Shown here one piece after another: positions 1 through 9,592 of a stretch of 64,000 nucleotides of DNA. The translations under genes and the position numbers were made by a program. The DNA is taken from contig DBDK01000005.1 of NCBI GenBank assembly GCA_002293535.1, forward strand, positions 4,727 through 68,726, in the 5' to 3' direction. Every line of letters begins with the position of its first letter. Position 1 is the stretch's first letter. The notes under the pieces were generated by a model. That model searched no databases, was not told the origin of the DNA, and saw only the letters and a list, made by a program, of their open reading frames with translations. The DNA comes from Alistipes sp. UBA934. Its GTDB lineage: Bacteria > Bacteroidota > Bacteroidia > Bacteroidales > Rikenellaceae.

Positions 1-311
1 ATTAGTTCGTCGTTCACGCCTAACTCCTTTACAATGAAACTTTCCGACATAGTACTCAGACTGTCGTTTCGCAGAAAGAAATTATAGTACAATCTCTCTC
101 CACTAAGCCCGGCCAGCGAGTCTATCAGCGCTTGCAACTCGTTTATATCTTTCACGATGGTGTTGATTTCTGCGAGATAGACCGTGTCGTACACCGTCAC
201 TGTCGGCAGGCTGTCGAGCTGCTCATAACCGAATGGGGTCTCCTTATAGTATATGGGTGGATACGGAACCACAGACAGCATTATGCCCAAGAGAAACCAG
301 TTATAGTTCAT
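1..311 (-). CDS. Partial eCIS-operon gene, N-terminal hydrophobic segment
   Basis: An open frame starts with ATG at 311 and runs off the left edge without a stop (about 103 codons seen). The start overlaps the stop of the upstream AAA+ ATPase gene as ATGA, so it is translationally coupled and belongs to the same operon. The product begins with a hydrophobic stretch (NWFLLGIMLSVV) that could be a signal peptide or membrane anchor. A polar, helix-prone part with regularly spaced Leu/Ile follows (INELQALIDSL). I do not recognise a family. Position in the operon suggests a structural, assembly or cargo role, but that is inference only. Confidence 0.65.
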   Translation of the reverse strand, partial: MNYNWFLLGIMLSVVPYPPIYYKETPFGYEQLDSLPTVTVYDTVYLAEINTIVKDINELQALIDSLAGLSGERLYYNFFLRNDSLSTMSESFIVKELGVNDEL

Positions 312-1624
312 ACGTTTGTCTGTGTTATTTTACCCTCTTTCCCCAGCTCCTTTCCGATCGCTTGCCGTAGTATCTTTTCGGTCAATACAGCCGATTTTTT
401 CCTGTATAGTTTGATCGCACAGTTTTGTACGGCATTGACAATGCTTCCGCCCGAAAGTGTGTATCCGGCTGCCGTGTGGAGCAACTCGTCCGAATTTTCG
501 CTACCGTCCAACCACTCCTGGGGAAGCATCTGTTTCCATAGCAGGTAGCGTAGCCTCTCGTCTGGCATCGGGAAATAGAGTGCCGACTGGAAACGCCGAA
601 AAAATGCTTCGTCTATGTTCTCCTTCAGGTTGGTTGCCAGAATGACCATTCCTGGAAAATCCTCTATCCGTTGTAACAGATAGGCCACTTCCTGATTTGC
701 GTGGCGATCGTTGGAGGTGTTCGTCTCTGTGCGCTGTCCGAACAGGGCGTCGGCTTCGTCGAAGAATAGTATCCAGTTGTGGTGCTGGGCCTTGTCGAAT
801 ACTTTTGCCAGATTTTTCTCTGTCTCGCCGATGTATTTCGAGACTATCATCGACAGATCGACCCTGTAAACGTCCATCCCATTGCGCCCTCCGAGTAACA
901 TTGCGGTCAGGGTTTTGCCTGTACCCGGCGGCCCATAGAAGAGACAGCGGTAGCCCGGTTTGACGATCCGTCCTATGCGCCATTGTTCCGTTATCTCATT
1001 CTGATGGGTTAGCCAGGCGGCAATGTCGTCCAACTCTTCGCGCAGATTGTAGGGTAGCACCAGATCGTCCCAACTCAGAGGCGTTGTGATTCTCCGGGCA
1101 GGAAACGAGGCATCATATCGAGGCTCATAGTCAGTGCCAAATGCTTTTGCCAATATTTCGTCCGATACGACCAAACGACCACTCAGCAGGGGTTCGCCAT
1201 CTCCCTGTCCCTCGCAACGTAGTACATTCTCTTTGTGGAACCAGTGCTCCTTGCCCAGTATCCTGATCGTCTGCCGTCGGACATCCCCGTTATCGGGAGC
1301 GCCGCCTGAGATCACGAATAGCGCCGTTTCTCCCGTCGGCAGAAATCCTAAGTGAGATGTTCCTTTCCAGCCACCGAATTCGGTATGCGGGCGGTCGAGG
1401 TCTTTGTTTTGCAAAAAGAACAGATCGAGTGTTCGGGGGCAGAGGTGAGGTATCAGAGCGAGCAGGAGTATGGTTTGTTCTTCTATGGTGATTTTCCGGT
1501 TTTCGGGCAAAAGAGACCGCAACCACCGGCTTTCCATCACTTCCGATTCTTTGTATTCTCGCCCGAAGAATCGGGCAAATGCGGCCTGTAGCTGTCGTTG
1601 CAGGTATGTTATGGCTTCAGTCAT
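308..1624 (-). CDS. AAA+ ATPase of contractile injection system (Pvc15/Afp15-like)
   Basis: A 438-residue protein with an N-terminal region of about 190 residues and a C-terminal AAA+ module. The Walker A motif GPPGTGKT is near residue 229 and Walker B (ILFFDEADALF) near 291. A sensor-like ATN and an arginine-rich segment (FFRRFQ) follow. An ATPase of this type is a hallmark of eCIS loci of the PVC/Afp class, where it is thought to act in the cytoplasm during particle assembly; it differs from the ClpV disassembly ATPase of T6SS. It lies 15 nt after the preceding baseplate-type gene and overlaps the next gene by ATGA. The fold is clear; the assembly role comes from family context. Confidence 0.9.
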   Translation of the reverse strand: MTEAITYLQRQLQAAFARFFGREYKESEVMESRWLRSLLPENRKITIEEQTILLLALIPHLCPRTLDLFFLQNKDLDRPHTEFGGWKGTSHLGFLPTGETALFVISGGAPDNGDVRRQTIRILGKEHWFHKENVLRCEGQGDGEPLLSGRLVVSDEILAKAFGTDYEPRYDASFPARRITTPLSWDDLVLPYNLREELDDIAAWLTHQNEITEQWRIGRIVKPGYRCLFYGPPGTGKTLTAMLLGGRNGMDVYRVDLSMIVSKYIGETEKNLAKVFDKAQHHNWILFFDEADALFGQRTETNTSNDRHANQEVAYLLQRIEDFPGMVILATNLKENIDEAFFRRFQSALYFPMPDERLRYLLWKQMLPQEWLDGSENSDELLHTAAGYTLSGGSIVNAVQNCAIKLYRKKSAVLTEKILRQAIGKELGKEGKITQTNV

Positions 1625-1639
1625 ATTTTTGGAAATCCA

Positions 1640-2923
1640 CTACTTTATAAATCTTTTAAGTTTGTCGGTCGTTATTTTTATCCTTTCGGCATCGTTATCG
1701 GCCAGTGCCTCCCGCCAGTCCAAATAGAGTCTTTCAAACAGAGGCCATTGGCAGTACAACACCTTCCGTACATCGAGGGTAATGTGCGCCGGAAACCTTT
1801 CCTGTATATATTCCCGCTCCTTTTCATTGCCACCCCACGAGAGATAGAATAGCGATACCTTGCAGAGCTCTTCCCCGGGAGCGTCCCCGTCAGGATAGAG
1901 TAGCAGATGTTCTATTAGCCACCGATCCACGGTAGGAATGGAGTGCTTGTCTGTTATGTCGAATGAGTAAAAACGCCGCCTGTTCATTTCCGGCAATTCG
2001 GGGAAATACTTGATCTCATCCTCGCCGTACACCATCTTAAGTATTTCCAACCACTGCTTCCGTTGTTGTGAACGAAAAGCTTGCACTCCCTGGGGCGAAG
2101 GGCCTTGCTTTTTTCGGTCTATCAACCGTTCAATTCCGTTGATCTCTATTTCAGGCCACTTGTCCGCTGCCTGTTGTGTCGCTGCGGCCAGTAGGAAATC
2201 GAAGATCAGCAAATAGGCTTGCAGCTGAAGTATTCGCGCTTTCTCCTCCTTGGGTGCTCCCGGAGGCGGTCCTTGCCGGTTGATCCCGTAACAGTCTGGA
2301 AAATCCCATTGCACCGAGCGGTAGGTCGAAATGTCCCGATGCATATACCGGATAGGGGAGTGCGCCGGTTTGCGGTGCGGAGTCCCGTCTATGGGCTCTG
2401 TGGTTTCGATGGGCGGAGTTTCGCCGAAACGTATCTTTCCCAATGTCTCACAGAGGTTTCGATTAGCGTGATACAGTCTCTCTACTTCCCGGCGGAGCTT
2501 CTCTCGACTATCTACCTCGCCAGACGGATAAAGAGTGAATTCGTAATATCCTTTCGAGAATGTCGCGCGGCAAGCGGTAAGCTCGGGGATATTATCCATC
2601 ATCAATTTTTCATAGTCCTGTGGCGTGACAGGAGAACCTCGGAGCAGTTCGTCGAACGGTAGCAATCCCATTCTATCGAAGGGAATCTCACCCGTCAGCG
2701 GATCGGTCAGGTAATCGGGCAGAGGGAAATCGAGCTTGTAGCGGAGTTCGTCGAGCGCGTGATTGAGCAGATCGAGTATTGTCACGCCTGGATCGTGGAG
2801 ATTGAAATCCGTCCACACCTCTCCGCTCAGTTGCTGTAGCAGTGCCACGGACTTCTGTTGAAGGTGCAGATAGGGATTATCCTGCCTGTCCCGCCTCTGG
2901 ATATATTTCCCCTTGCCCTCCAT
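1640..2923 (-). CDS. Baseplate-associated eCIS protein (Pvc12/Afp12-like)
   Basis: A 427-residue soluble protein. Its N-terminus has the signature QLSGEVWTDFNLHDPGVTIL followed by LDLLNHALDELRYKLDFPLPDYL. I associate this 'DPGVTILD' block with baseplate-J-related proteins of contractile tails and Bacteroidota eCIS loci. The C-terminal half is Trp/Tyr-rich with no motif I recognise. It starts at the base after the stop of the previous gene and is followed 15 nt later by the ATPase. It probably forms a wedge or peripheral part of the baseplate. Its length is about half of typical Pvc12 proteins, so one-to-one orthology is uncertain. Confidence 0.6.
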   Translation of the reverse strand: MEGKGKYIQRRDRQDNPYLHLQQKSVALLQQLSGEVWTDFNLHDPGVTILDLLNHALDELRYKLDFPLPDYLTDPLTGEIPFDRMGLLPFDELLRGSPVTPQDYEKLMMDNIPELTACRATFSKGYYEFTLYPSGEVDSREKLRREVERLYHANRNLCETLGKIRFGETPPIETTEPIDGTPHRKPAHSPIRYMHRDISTYRSVQWDFPDCYGINRQGPPPGAPKEEKARILQLQAYLLIFDFLLAAATQQAADKWPEIEINGIERLIDRKKQGPSPQGVQAFRSQQRKQWLEILKMVYGEDEIKYFPELPEMNRRRFYSFDITDKHSIPTVDRWLIEHLLLYPDGDAPGEELCKVSLFYLSWGGNEKEREYIQERFPAHITLDVRKVLYCQWPLFERLYLDWREALADNDAERIKITTDKLKRFIK

Positions 2924-3637
2924 CTATATTATCTCCATAAAAGGCTCGTCCCATAGCCGGGCGATGTGGTAGCGTATGCGAATGTCACTCCCATAGTTGA
3001 AAGAGGTGCGTACCTGTAACACACAGGCATAGCCTCTTTTTACCCAGCGCAGTCTGATCCGGTGTCCGCGTATGCCATAGTGCGAGGAGATTTTGCGGAT
3101 CTTCGGTCGTGCGCCGAAGCAATGCACCGCGTCTGCGACTATCAGGCTGTGTTTACCTGTGTTTTTACGCCCGCATCCTGCAACCACTTCCAGTGCCCAG
3201 CATCCTTCGAGCTCTTCGGTAATGTCTTGCCAGCGTCCGTTCGCAGGCACTTCGCCCTGCGCGAACGCTCCCCGGCGTGACGCGGCTTGCAATGTGCCTT
3301 TCATCACCACCGCTCCTCCATATTCTCCTAAGGTCACTGTGCCGTCGATGTTCATCACGGCCAGCGGGCGTCCGCGCAGTCCGACGGACAGGCAGCCCGT
3401 ATCCTGATCGAGAGAGACTTGCCACAAAGCCTGTTCGTCGCTCGATTGGCGGCACACCGACAGCACGGCGCTTTTTCCGGGTTCGGGGGCGAGCATCAGT
3501 CCGGCGTGGGGTTCCTTCCGTAATCCGTCTTCGAGCAGGTTCATCGTCGAGTCGATAAGATTCTCAAAATCGAGTTCACTCGGACGGTTTCCCTGCCTGA
3601 ACGATGCTTTCAGGCTTTGTCTGTTTCTTTTCGGCAT
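2924..3637 (-). CDS. Uncharacterised eCIS structural protein
   Basis: A 237-residue protein without signal peptide or membrane segment. The middle (residues 60-160) is rich in short beta-like stretches (GLMLAPEPGKSAVLSVCR, VMNIDGTVTLGEYGG), and the end is basic with RIRYHIARLWDEPFMEII. The TLGEYGG-type section resembles repeats in tail-fibre or baseplate-decorating proteins, but I cannot assign a family. It lies 15 nt after the large baseplate gene and abuts the next gene. It is likely a minor baseplate or fibre component, on location alone. Confidence 0.55.
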   Translation of the reverse strand: MPKRNRQSLKASFRQGNRPSELDFENLIDSTMNLLEDGLRKEPHAGLMLAPEPGKSAVLSVCRQSSDEQALWQVSLDQDTGCLSVGLRGRPLAVMNIDGTVTLGEYGGAVVMKGTLQAASRRGAFAQGEVPANGRWQDITEELEGCWALEVVAGCGRKNTGKHSLIVADAVHCFGARPKIRKISSHYGIRGHRIRLRWVKRGYACVLQVRTSFNYGSDIRIRYHIARLWDEPFMEII

Positions 3638-3652
3638 ATTATTTTGTTCCCT

Positions 3653-6600
3653 TTATACTATAAAGTGTTGCCCTATTGCCATCTCCCCGATTCCGAAGAA
3701 CTCCTCTTCACTCGGCGGGAAAAGATGCTCTTGTGCCGGTACGAATATCGCATAAGGTTCCTTAGGGTAGAGTATATCTCCCGGATGCCCCGACTCCTCT
3801 ATTACATATCCTGTTTTACCACGGTGGCCGAGACGGATTATCGACAGTTTATCCAGCGAAGCAATATATGGTTGGTCTCGAATCGTCCGGGCGATTTCGT
3901 CATGGCAGAGCGGAATGCCGGGTCGTGGCGTCTCTCGCTTGTGTTGCCACGGAGCTATCATTCGGTCACAAAGTTCTTTGAGCATTGCGCGGCAGTTTCC
4001 TGTAGAATAGCCGGCGTGGAACGTACCTATACCTCTGATTAACACCTCTTCATAGCGTGGATTGATCACATCGACCTGCGTTACCGCCGGGCTCGCTCGC
4101 CGGGTGAGATATTTTTCCATCTTCAGGATTTGCGCACTGCTCATCTTAGGACGCCAACCTTTTTTCCCTTGTCTGTCGCCGGACGGAATTGCAACGATCG
4201 TCACCACACCGCGACGCGAACCCTTGGTGTCCATATTTGGAAAGCACTGCACGTAATCTATTTCCGGAAACGCCTGCATAACCACTCGTTCATAATCGCG
4301 AGGCGTGACTACCCGTCCCCTGTGTGTGGTGTATTCCGAGACCCGCGCTATCTTCTCTGTCGGCGTCTCCCTGCTGCGACAATCTGTCGCCGGAGAGAGA
4401 CGATGTACCTGAACCACTCCAGGAACGGGTTTCTGTAACAATACCGGCATCGATCCCACCGAGTCGTAGGTCTGCGACACTAATGGTATTGCATTGGGTA
4501 CGATCTTGCGCAGAGTGGGTATGCGACGCATTCCCGAAACGACCGTCGCGCGAAACCACAACACTCCGTTGCCGTCCCTCGACCCCTGCTCAAGGATTTC
4601 AGGAATATCCAGCCCTATCATACCCGCGTCGGAGAAGTTTTCAGTCGTGTCGCATAGTATCACATCGTCTGGCAATTCTTTCCAGTTGTAGCCATCTCCC
4701 CAGAACCAGCGCACGGATGGGTAGGAGCTCATCTCACGCTCCATCGGTGCAAAATCGAACCACAGGCGCAGATACTCTCCCCCCTTTACTCCGCACAGGC
4801 CGAAAATCAAGTGCAGCTCTCCCTGTAGCGAGGGGATCAGGGGCACCGAACGATGGCCGCGATTCGGGTAAACCTGCCGTATGCCCAGCGGATGTATGTG
4901 CCAAAAACCGGCGTCGGGGTGGGCATCACATCCTCGCAGGTCGATCCTCTCGGAAGCACGATAGTCAGCCGTGATTCTTTCGACGAGCGGTGCTATAGGT
5001 TGTTCGGGCGGGTCGGCTATCCTCTTTTTCCCAACCTTGTTGATCAACTGTTCCGAGAAAAGTGCCAGATATCGTTTTTCGCCGAAGCCTATTTCCGGTT
5101 CTGTGAGACTGAAGCGCACAAAACCGGTTTTCGAGCGAATCGTATAGTCGTAATTCTGTTGTTCGCCGGGCGCATATGCCGGCATCTTTTCTACCGGAAT
5201 TCCTCTTAGGGTACTTTCCGTTGTCACAGGAGCTTCCTTAAGAGGTCCGCCGTCCGGGTTCGGGGGATCGGAGGCGAACAGAAACCACGAAGCGCGACCC
5301 GGAGTGTCGTGCCAACGGTAATCTTTCAGATAGTGCGCATCCACACGAAAAGAACGATTGTCGATACCCTCGTTATAAGCACGGTAGTGTTCATACAGAC
5401 TTGTCGCAGGAAGTTGTATCCAGCGTATGTGTAGATCGAGACTCTCCGTATGCTTCACTGCCATCTCGTAATTGCCGATCACAAACCACGCTCCTTTCTG
5501 CGCGCCCGATCCGAAAGGATGAAACGGTTTGGAATTATCCACTCTTCCCAGATCGTTATACACTGACAGTGAGGTGACCCCCTGCACATCCACGTCGATC
5601 ACGATCCTCTTCAGCACGAATTCCCTTATCCAGGAATACGGATAGAGCCAGGCGTCGAGATTCAGGTAAACTTTCATCGCGGGGAAACGCGAATCTATCC
5701 CGTGTAGCTGCTGTTTACATTCGGCGGTGGCGGGAAACTCTTCCGGCAGCGCGCATCTGATCGTAAGGTTATCCGGATGTCCTTCTCCGACAGTTGTCTG
5801 TATCCCTTCGATCTCTTTCCATCCCTCATCTGTGCTGATCTCTACGTAGAAGATGTTGGCCAGCAGGCGGCGGGTGATCTGTTCGTTCGTCCATCCGGCG
5901 AAGGGAGAATCGGTATGCGAGTTTGCGGCTTCAATAAAGGCAGTGAAGGCGTGTGATTCTGTTTCGAGTCGGAGCTGTATCGACCGTTGCCCCTCGCGTA
6001 GCAGTAGGACGGGCGACGATACTATAAACCCCGTAGACCTCGACTCCGCGTCGTTGGGTATCTCCTGCACCTCTATCGAAGTCACACACTCCAGCGCCGA
6101 GGCGGGATACAGATTGCGTTGATGTTTGTAATGGACGGAGACTATTCTCTCAACTGTAATGTTTTCCAGCACCACCTCCTCCTCAGGATGAAAAACCACG
6201 CCTGAAGACTTTAGCACAAAGCCGGTCTCGCGACCGATCACGATCCTGTCCTGCGTCCCTTTCTCCAGTGACACCCACATCGAGCAGGGTAGGGGATCGA
6301 GGTCTTGTATTCCGCCGACTTCATCTATATACCAATGGGGTAGATCGTCCCAGCGGCGGTTGAATCGCTCGAAAACTTCGTGCAAATTTCGGATAAACGT
6401 GTATAACAACGCCTGGGAGGGTTCCATTCGTCCGTCGGGCTCAGGCAAGTTTTCTCCGTTTTCGAGCCGTGCGAGCAACTCTTCAAGCTGGGGCAACAGC
6501 TCTCTGAAATGACCTTCCGACGCGTAATGCAGATTATAGTAACGCAGGAATCCCGCCACTTCGAGCGCCCGGCGTAACAGGGAGTTCTCCCCGCTGTCGA

Positions 6601-6673
6601 TCGCATCGACGCCTTTCACGGATGTAATCCTCTCCAGCCTGTCTATGCGGGTTAATCCTTGCCTCTTTTTCAT
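3653..6673 (-). CDS. Large baseplate J-like protein (Pvc11/gp6 class)
   Basis: A 1006-residue cytosolic protein, the largest in the locus, sitting just after the gp25 gene as baseplate J/gp6 genes do in contractile-tail clusters. The C-terminal third has features of the baseplate J family (TPRDYERVVMQAFPEIDYVQ and RYEEVLIRGIGTFHAGY). The N-terminal part (GFLRYYNLHYASEGHFRELL) and the middle are family-specific. It should form the wedge ring of the baseplate that holds gp25 and triggers sheath contraction. It starts 6 nt after the gp25 stop. Function is inferred from family and gene order. Confidence 0.8.
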   Translation of the reverse strand: MKKRQGLTRIDRLERITSVKGVDAIDSGENSLLRRALEVAGFLRYYNLHYASEGHFRELLPQLEELLARLENGENLPEPDGRMEPSQALLYTFIRNLHEVFERFNRRWDDLPHWYIDEVGGIQDLDPLPCSMWVSLEKGTQDRIVIGRETGFVLKSSGVVFHPEEEVVLENITVERIVSVHYKHQRNLYPASALECVTSIEVQEIPNDAESRSTGFIVSSPVLLLREGQRSIQLRLETESHAFTAFIEAANSHTDSPFAGWTNEQITRRLLANIFYVEISTDEGWKEIEGIQTTVGEGHPDNLTIRCALPEEFPATAECKQQLHGIDSRFPAMKVYLNLDAWLYPYSWIREFVLKRIVIDVDVQGVTSLSVYNDLGRVDNSKPFHPFGSGAQKGAWFVIGNYEMAVKHTESLDLHIRWIQLPATSLYEHYRAYNEGIDNRSFRVDAHYLKDYRWHDTPGRASWFLFASDPPNPDGGPLKEAPVTTESTLRGIPVEKMPAYAPGEQQNYDYTIRSKTGFVRFSLTEPEIGFGEKRYLALFSEQLINKVGKKRIADPPEQPIAPLVERITADYRASERIDLRGCDAHPDAGFWHIHPLGIRQVYPNRGHRSVPLIPSLQGELHLIFGLCGVKGGEYLRLWFDFAPMEREMSSYPSVRWFWGDGYNWKELPDDVILCDTTENFSDAGMIGLDIPEILEQGSRDGNGVLWFRATVVSGMRRIPTLRKIVPNAIPLVSQTYDSVGSMPVLLQKPVPGVVQVHRLSPATDCRSRETPTEKIARVSEYTTHRGRVVTPRDYERVVMQAFPEIDYVQCFPNMDTKGSRRGVVTIVAIPSGDRQGKKGWRPKMSSAQILKMEKYLTRRASPAVTQVDVINPRYEEVLIRGIGTFHAGYSTGNCRAMLKELCDRMIAPWQHKRETPRPGIPLCHDEIARTIRDQPYIASLDKLSIIRLGHRGKTGYVIEESGHPGDILYPKEPYAIFVPAQEHLFPPSEEEFFGIGEMAIGQHFIV

Positions 6674-6679
6674 ATCACA

Positions 6680-7087
6680 CTACAGGTCTGTGCCCTCTCT
6701 GAAGTAGAAAGGGAAAACAATATTGCTCCGAGAGTTGGTCTGGCGCACCTTATAATCGATCTCGATCCACAGCACACCCTGTTCCGGTTCGTGAAAATCC
6801 ACCTTGACCGACAACACCTCTATCCGCGGTTCGTAATACAGTACCGCCTGCTCGACCGCATCGGCTATCATCGTTTTCTCCGACAGGGTGATGTCAGCGA
6901 AAACCCAACGCCTGATCCCGCAACCATAATCGAACCTCCTGGTCCGCTCGCCCGGCGAGGTGGACAGAAGTATCCGCAGACTCTGGCGAATATCATCTTC
7001 ATCGGATGCCATATCCACGCCCGATTCCTTTGTAAATCCTGGGGGGAAAGCCCAGCCGCGTCCCAAATAGCTCTTCACATCATCCAT
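6680..7087 (-). CDS. GPW/gp25-like baseplate wedge protein (Pvc9-like)
   Basis: A 135-residue protein that fits the gp25 family. It has the N-terminal YLGRGWAFPPGF, the central IRQSLRILLSTSPGERTRRFDYGCGIRRWVF and the ending VRQTNSRSNIVFPFYF. The ST.PGER.....YGCGI block is the diagnostic part. gp25 is the small, highly conserved baseplate wedge protein that seeds sheath polymerisation in T4-like tails, T6SS (TssE) and eCIS. It lies between the spike gene (10 nt gap) and the large baseplate gene (6 nt gap). Confidence 0.92.
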   Translation of the reverse strand: MDDVKSYLGRGWAFPPGFTKESGVDMASDEDDIRQSLRILLSTSPGERTRRFDYGCGIRRWVFADITLSEKTMIADAVEQAVLYYEPRIEVLSVKVDFHEPEQGVLWIEIDYKVRQTNSRSNIVFPFYFREGTDL

Positions 7088-7097
7088 AACAGCTCTG

Positions 7098-8888
7098 TTA
7101 ATTGATCATCACCATCGTTCCCTTTAGCGTCGTATTGCCGGATGCCGAAAATTCTGCCGATACGGTGCCTTTGGCCACGAGACTCGCATCGGCCTTCGCC
7201 TCGACGTTCATCCCCTTGAGTTTCAGATTGCTTTTTGCCTGAATCGACGCTGCACTGCCGGCATCTGCCGCTATATTGGTTTTTGCTTTCAGGTTCAGCT
7301 CCTTTGCCGACTCTATGGTGATTCCACCCTTGTCCATAACAATCTTGTTTCCGTTCTGATCCGAGAGCGCTATCCCTTTCTCTTTGTCGCTTATCACTAT
7401 CCGATTGTTCCCTGGTGTCTCTATCGTAACGGATTTATCCTTCTCATCGAAAATCAGCTTGATCTTCTCTTTTGTCACCAGCGCACGAACGTTATTCTCC
7501 GCGGTCAATTCGTACGGAGATTTCCTCGAACTGCTGTAGATACTTCCCAGAACAACCGGATAGCAAGGATCGTTGTTGAAGAACCCTACCACCACTTCAT
7601 CTCCGGCGTCAGGTATTATGAATGAACCGTATTCGGAACTCGCCCAGGTGGATGCAAGTCGCGCCCATACGACATTATTGTCGCCGTTGAGGGTAGGTAT
7701 CTCTATCTGTATCCGGCCCATCTTCGCAGGGTCTCCATCGCTTTTGACCATCTTGCCGATGTGAAGTCCCCCGATTCCCGGCAATAATCCGGATGCCGCC
7801 GGAGCACTCGTGTGACGTTTGCCTGTAATCACTTCCGCTGAAAGTCCCATATTCACGGTTGTCTCCCAATTTCCGTGTCGAATCCCGTGTTCTACCGAGC
7901 CGGCATAAGCTGCTCCGTCGAAATGTTTCCCGAATCCGTCGAGTTGGATCAGGGAACCCGCCACAGCTTTGGCCGATCCCGAAAAAGTGACACTGCCCTG
8001 TATCCGCGACATTCCCGCCCTTAATCGACACGCATCCGCCCAGTTGGCGAGCGCATCTGCGTCTACCGTGCCCACCGTTTGCAACTTCCATCCCTTCATT
8101 CCTGCCGTTTCGCCGAGTTTGGTCGCGTCGTCCGATCCCTGGGCATTTAGCGAGGGCTTTTTCGATTTTCCGCCTATGCTCTCCTGTTTGGCCGGATCCC
8201 ACGCCGAGGCCTCTATGTCGGACAATTGACCCTCGGCGGAGACATCGGCCTGAAAAGATATGATATCCGGCCCGTAAGTCAGCGACAGCACTGGTGATCC
8301 CCCGACCACAGGCTTTCCGACCGTTATCTTTTTCCCCTCTACTGTCGCCACCATCCCGTTACGGTCGGCCAACGAAAGCACAAAATCCCAGTCGGTACTG
8401 TAATACTGTACAAGTTCGCCATATTTTGCCGTGGTTCCTTCAACCGACGGGCTCAGAGGCGAATATTCCCCCAACACGGCCTGTATGGCCGCACTGTCTG
8501 TGGAGTCGATGAAAACACGACTATGGCGCCCTTGGGTAGTCGGAAAGGCATAATCTCGGCACTCCACCCTGAGCATACCTTTGTTGCCGCGCCCGATCTC
8601 TACACCGTGAGAGATCACAACACCTTCGAAGAGCACAGACTCGTCGTCACCGTATCCCACCTCTATCCGTATCTGTGCACCGACGGCAAACGTGTCGTCG
8701 TCACTCTGAGGCACCGAGGCCGACGGCATATCGCCCGCCTGATAGAGCAATACCGCCTTCCCGATACGATTGACCGACTTCTTCACACTGATCGACACCA
8801 ACCGGAAAGCCACTCCCACAGCAGTACCTTCGCTATAGACGGAACACCTAACCAGGGCTCCTTTCTCCTTATTGGGTGAGTCTGCCAT
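7098..8888 (-). CDS. VgrG-like spike protein (Pvc8-like)
   Basis: A 596-residue trimeric-spike protein. Residues 1-360 match the gp27-like hub (EVGYGDDESVLFEGVVISHG, VQYYSTDWDFVLSLADRNGM). Residues 370-455 are the gp5 OB-fold (GKMVKSDGDPAKMGRIQIEI, IPDAGDEVVVGFF..DPCYPVVLGSI). The C-terminal 140 residues form a Lys/Asn-rich beta-prism-like repeat ending TTLKGTMVMIN. No effector domain is fused to the C-terminus. It probably caps the tube tip and pierces the target envelope, as Pvc8/VgrG do. It lies 10 nt after the LysM adaptor gene. Confidence 0.92.
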   Translation of the reverse strand: MADSPNKEKGALVRCSVYSEGTAVGVAFRLVSISVKKSVNRIGKAVLLYQAGDMPSASVPQSDDDTFAVGAQIRIEVGYGDDESVLFEGVVISHGVEIGRGNKGMLRVECRDYAFPTTQGRHSRVFIDSTDSAAIQAVLGEYSPLSPSVEGTTAKYGELVQYYSTDWDFVLSLADRNGMVATVEGKKITVGKPVVGGSPVLSLTYGPDIISFQADVSAEGQLSDIEASAWDPAKQESIGGKSKKPSLNAQGSDDATKLGETAGMKGWKLQTVGTVDADALANWADACRLRAGMSRIQGSVTFSGSAKAVAGSLIQLDGFGKHFDGAAYAGSVEHGIRHGNWETTVNMGLSAEVITGKRHTSAPAASGLLPGIGGLHIGKMVKSDGDPAKMGRIQIEIPTLNGDNNVVWARLASTWASSEYGSFIIPDAGDEVVVGFFNNDPCYPVVLGSIYSSSRKSPYELTAENNVRALVTKEKIKLIFDEKDKSVTIETPGNNRIVISDKEKGIALSDQNGNKIVMDKGGITIESAKELNLKAKTNIAADAGSAASIQAKSNLKLKGMNVEAKADASLVAKGTVSAEFSASGNTTLKGTMVMIN

Positions 8889-8898
8889 CGTTATTCGT

Positions 8899-9585
8899 TC
8901 AGGTTCTTTTCAGCGGTGGAAAGACTATCTGTGTGCCCGGTTCGATGTGACGAAATCCTGCCATATCATTTGTCCGCGCCACATCCGCACAGTACGAAGC
9001 GTCCCCATAAATTTTATCGCACCACATAGCCAGCGTTTCACCGTCGGCAAGTCTGATGAGGCGGGTCAGGTCTGGTGACTTACGATTCACCTGTCTGGCT
9101 TCGGTCAATGGGTCGAGATAGCCGTCGATCTTCATTGTCACATTGACTCTCAGCGGCGACCCATCCGGACGGAAAAGCGTATAATCGTAATCGAGCGAGG
9201 TAAGCCGCCCCTTGTAGATGAAACATCCCCAACTCATCTTCAGAAAATTGGGTTGATGGGTCTCGTCGTTGATCCGGTACACGATCTTTTCCAGCTTCTC
9301 GATCACATCGGGAATGGTGGTATCCGTCTCCCCGATCCGCAGAGGTATCACACCCGTCTCGTCTAAAACGAAATCGAAACTCAGAGCACTCTCCTTTAGC
9401 TGATAGAAGTTTTTCGACGGCACCGAGGTGCCTGCGTTATCCCCTCCGCTGAGTTTTGTCTGTCTTGAGTATTTCAACGAAGCGGGGTTGATCTGCACCT
9501 CTATACTGCCATCCTCCGTTGAGAATGTTTCGTCGCTGTAGCCGAAGATCTTCATCTTGTCGGGCCTGCCGCTTTTCTCGCTCAT
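8899..9585 (-). CDS. LysM-containing baseplate adaptor (Pvc7/Afp7-like)
   Basis: A 228-residue protein. I chose the ATG at 9585 over a longer open frame because MSEKSGRPDKMKIFGY fits the family and avoids a long overlap. The N-terminal two thirds carry a DUF-type baseplate fold (IEVQINPASLKYSRQTKL, FDFVLDETG). The C-terminus is a LysM-like motif (IRLADGETLAMWCDKIYGD and IEPGTQIVFPP). In contractile tails this gp53-like protein links tube initiator and spike. Here it sits between the second tube gene (7 nt away) and the spike gene. It should be an internal baseplate part; LysM here need not mean peptidoglycan binding. Confidence 0.88.
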   Translation of the reverse strand: MSEKSGRPDKMKIFGYSDETFSTEDGSIEVQINPASLKYSRQTKLSGGDNAGTSVPSKNFYQLKESALSFDFVLDETGVIPLRIGETDTTIPDVIEKLEKIVYRINDETHQPNFLKMSWGCFIYKGRLTSLDYDYTLFRPDGSPLRVNVTMKIDGYLDPLTEARQVNRKSPDLTRLIRLADGETLAMWCDKIYGDASYCADVARTNDMAGFRHIEPGTQIVFPPLKRT

Positions 9586-9592
9586 AGTTATC

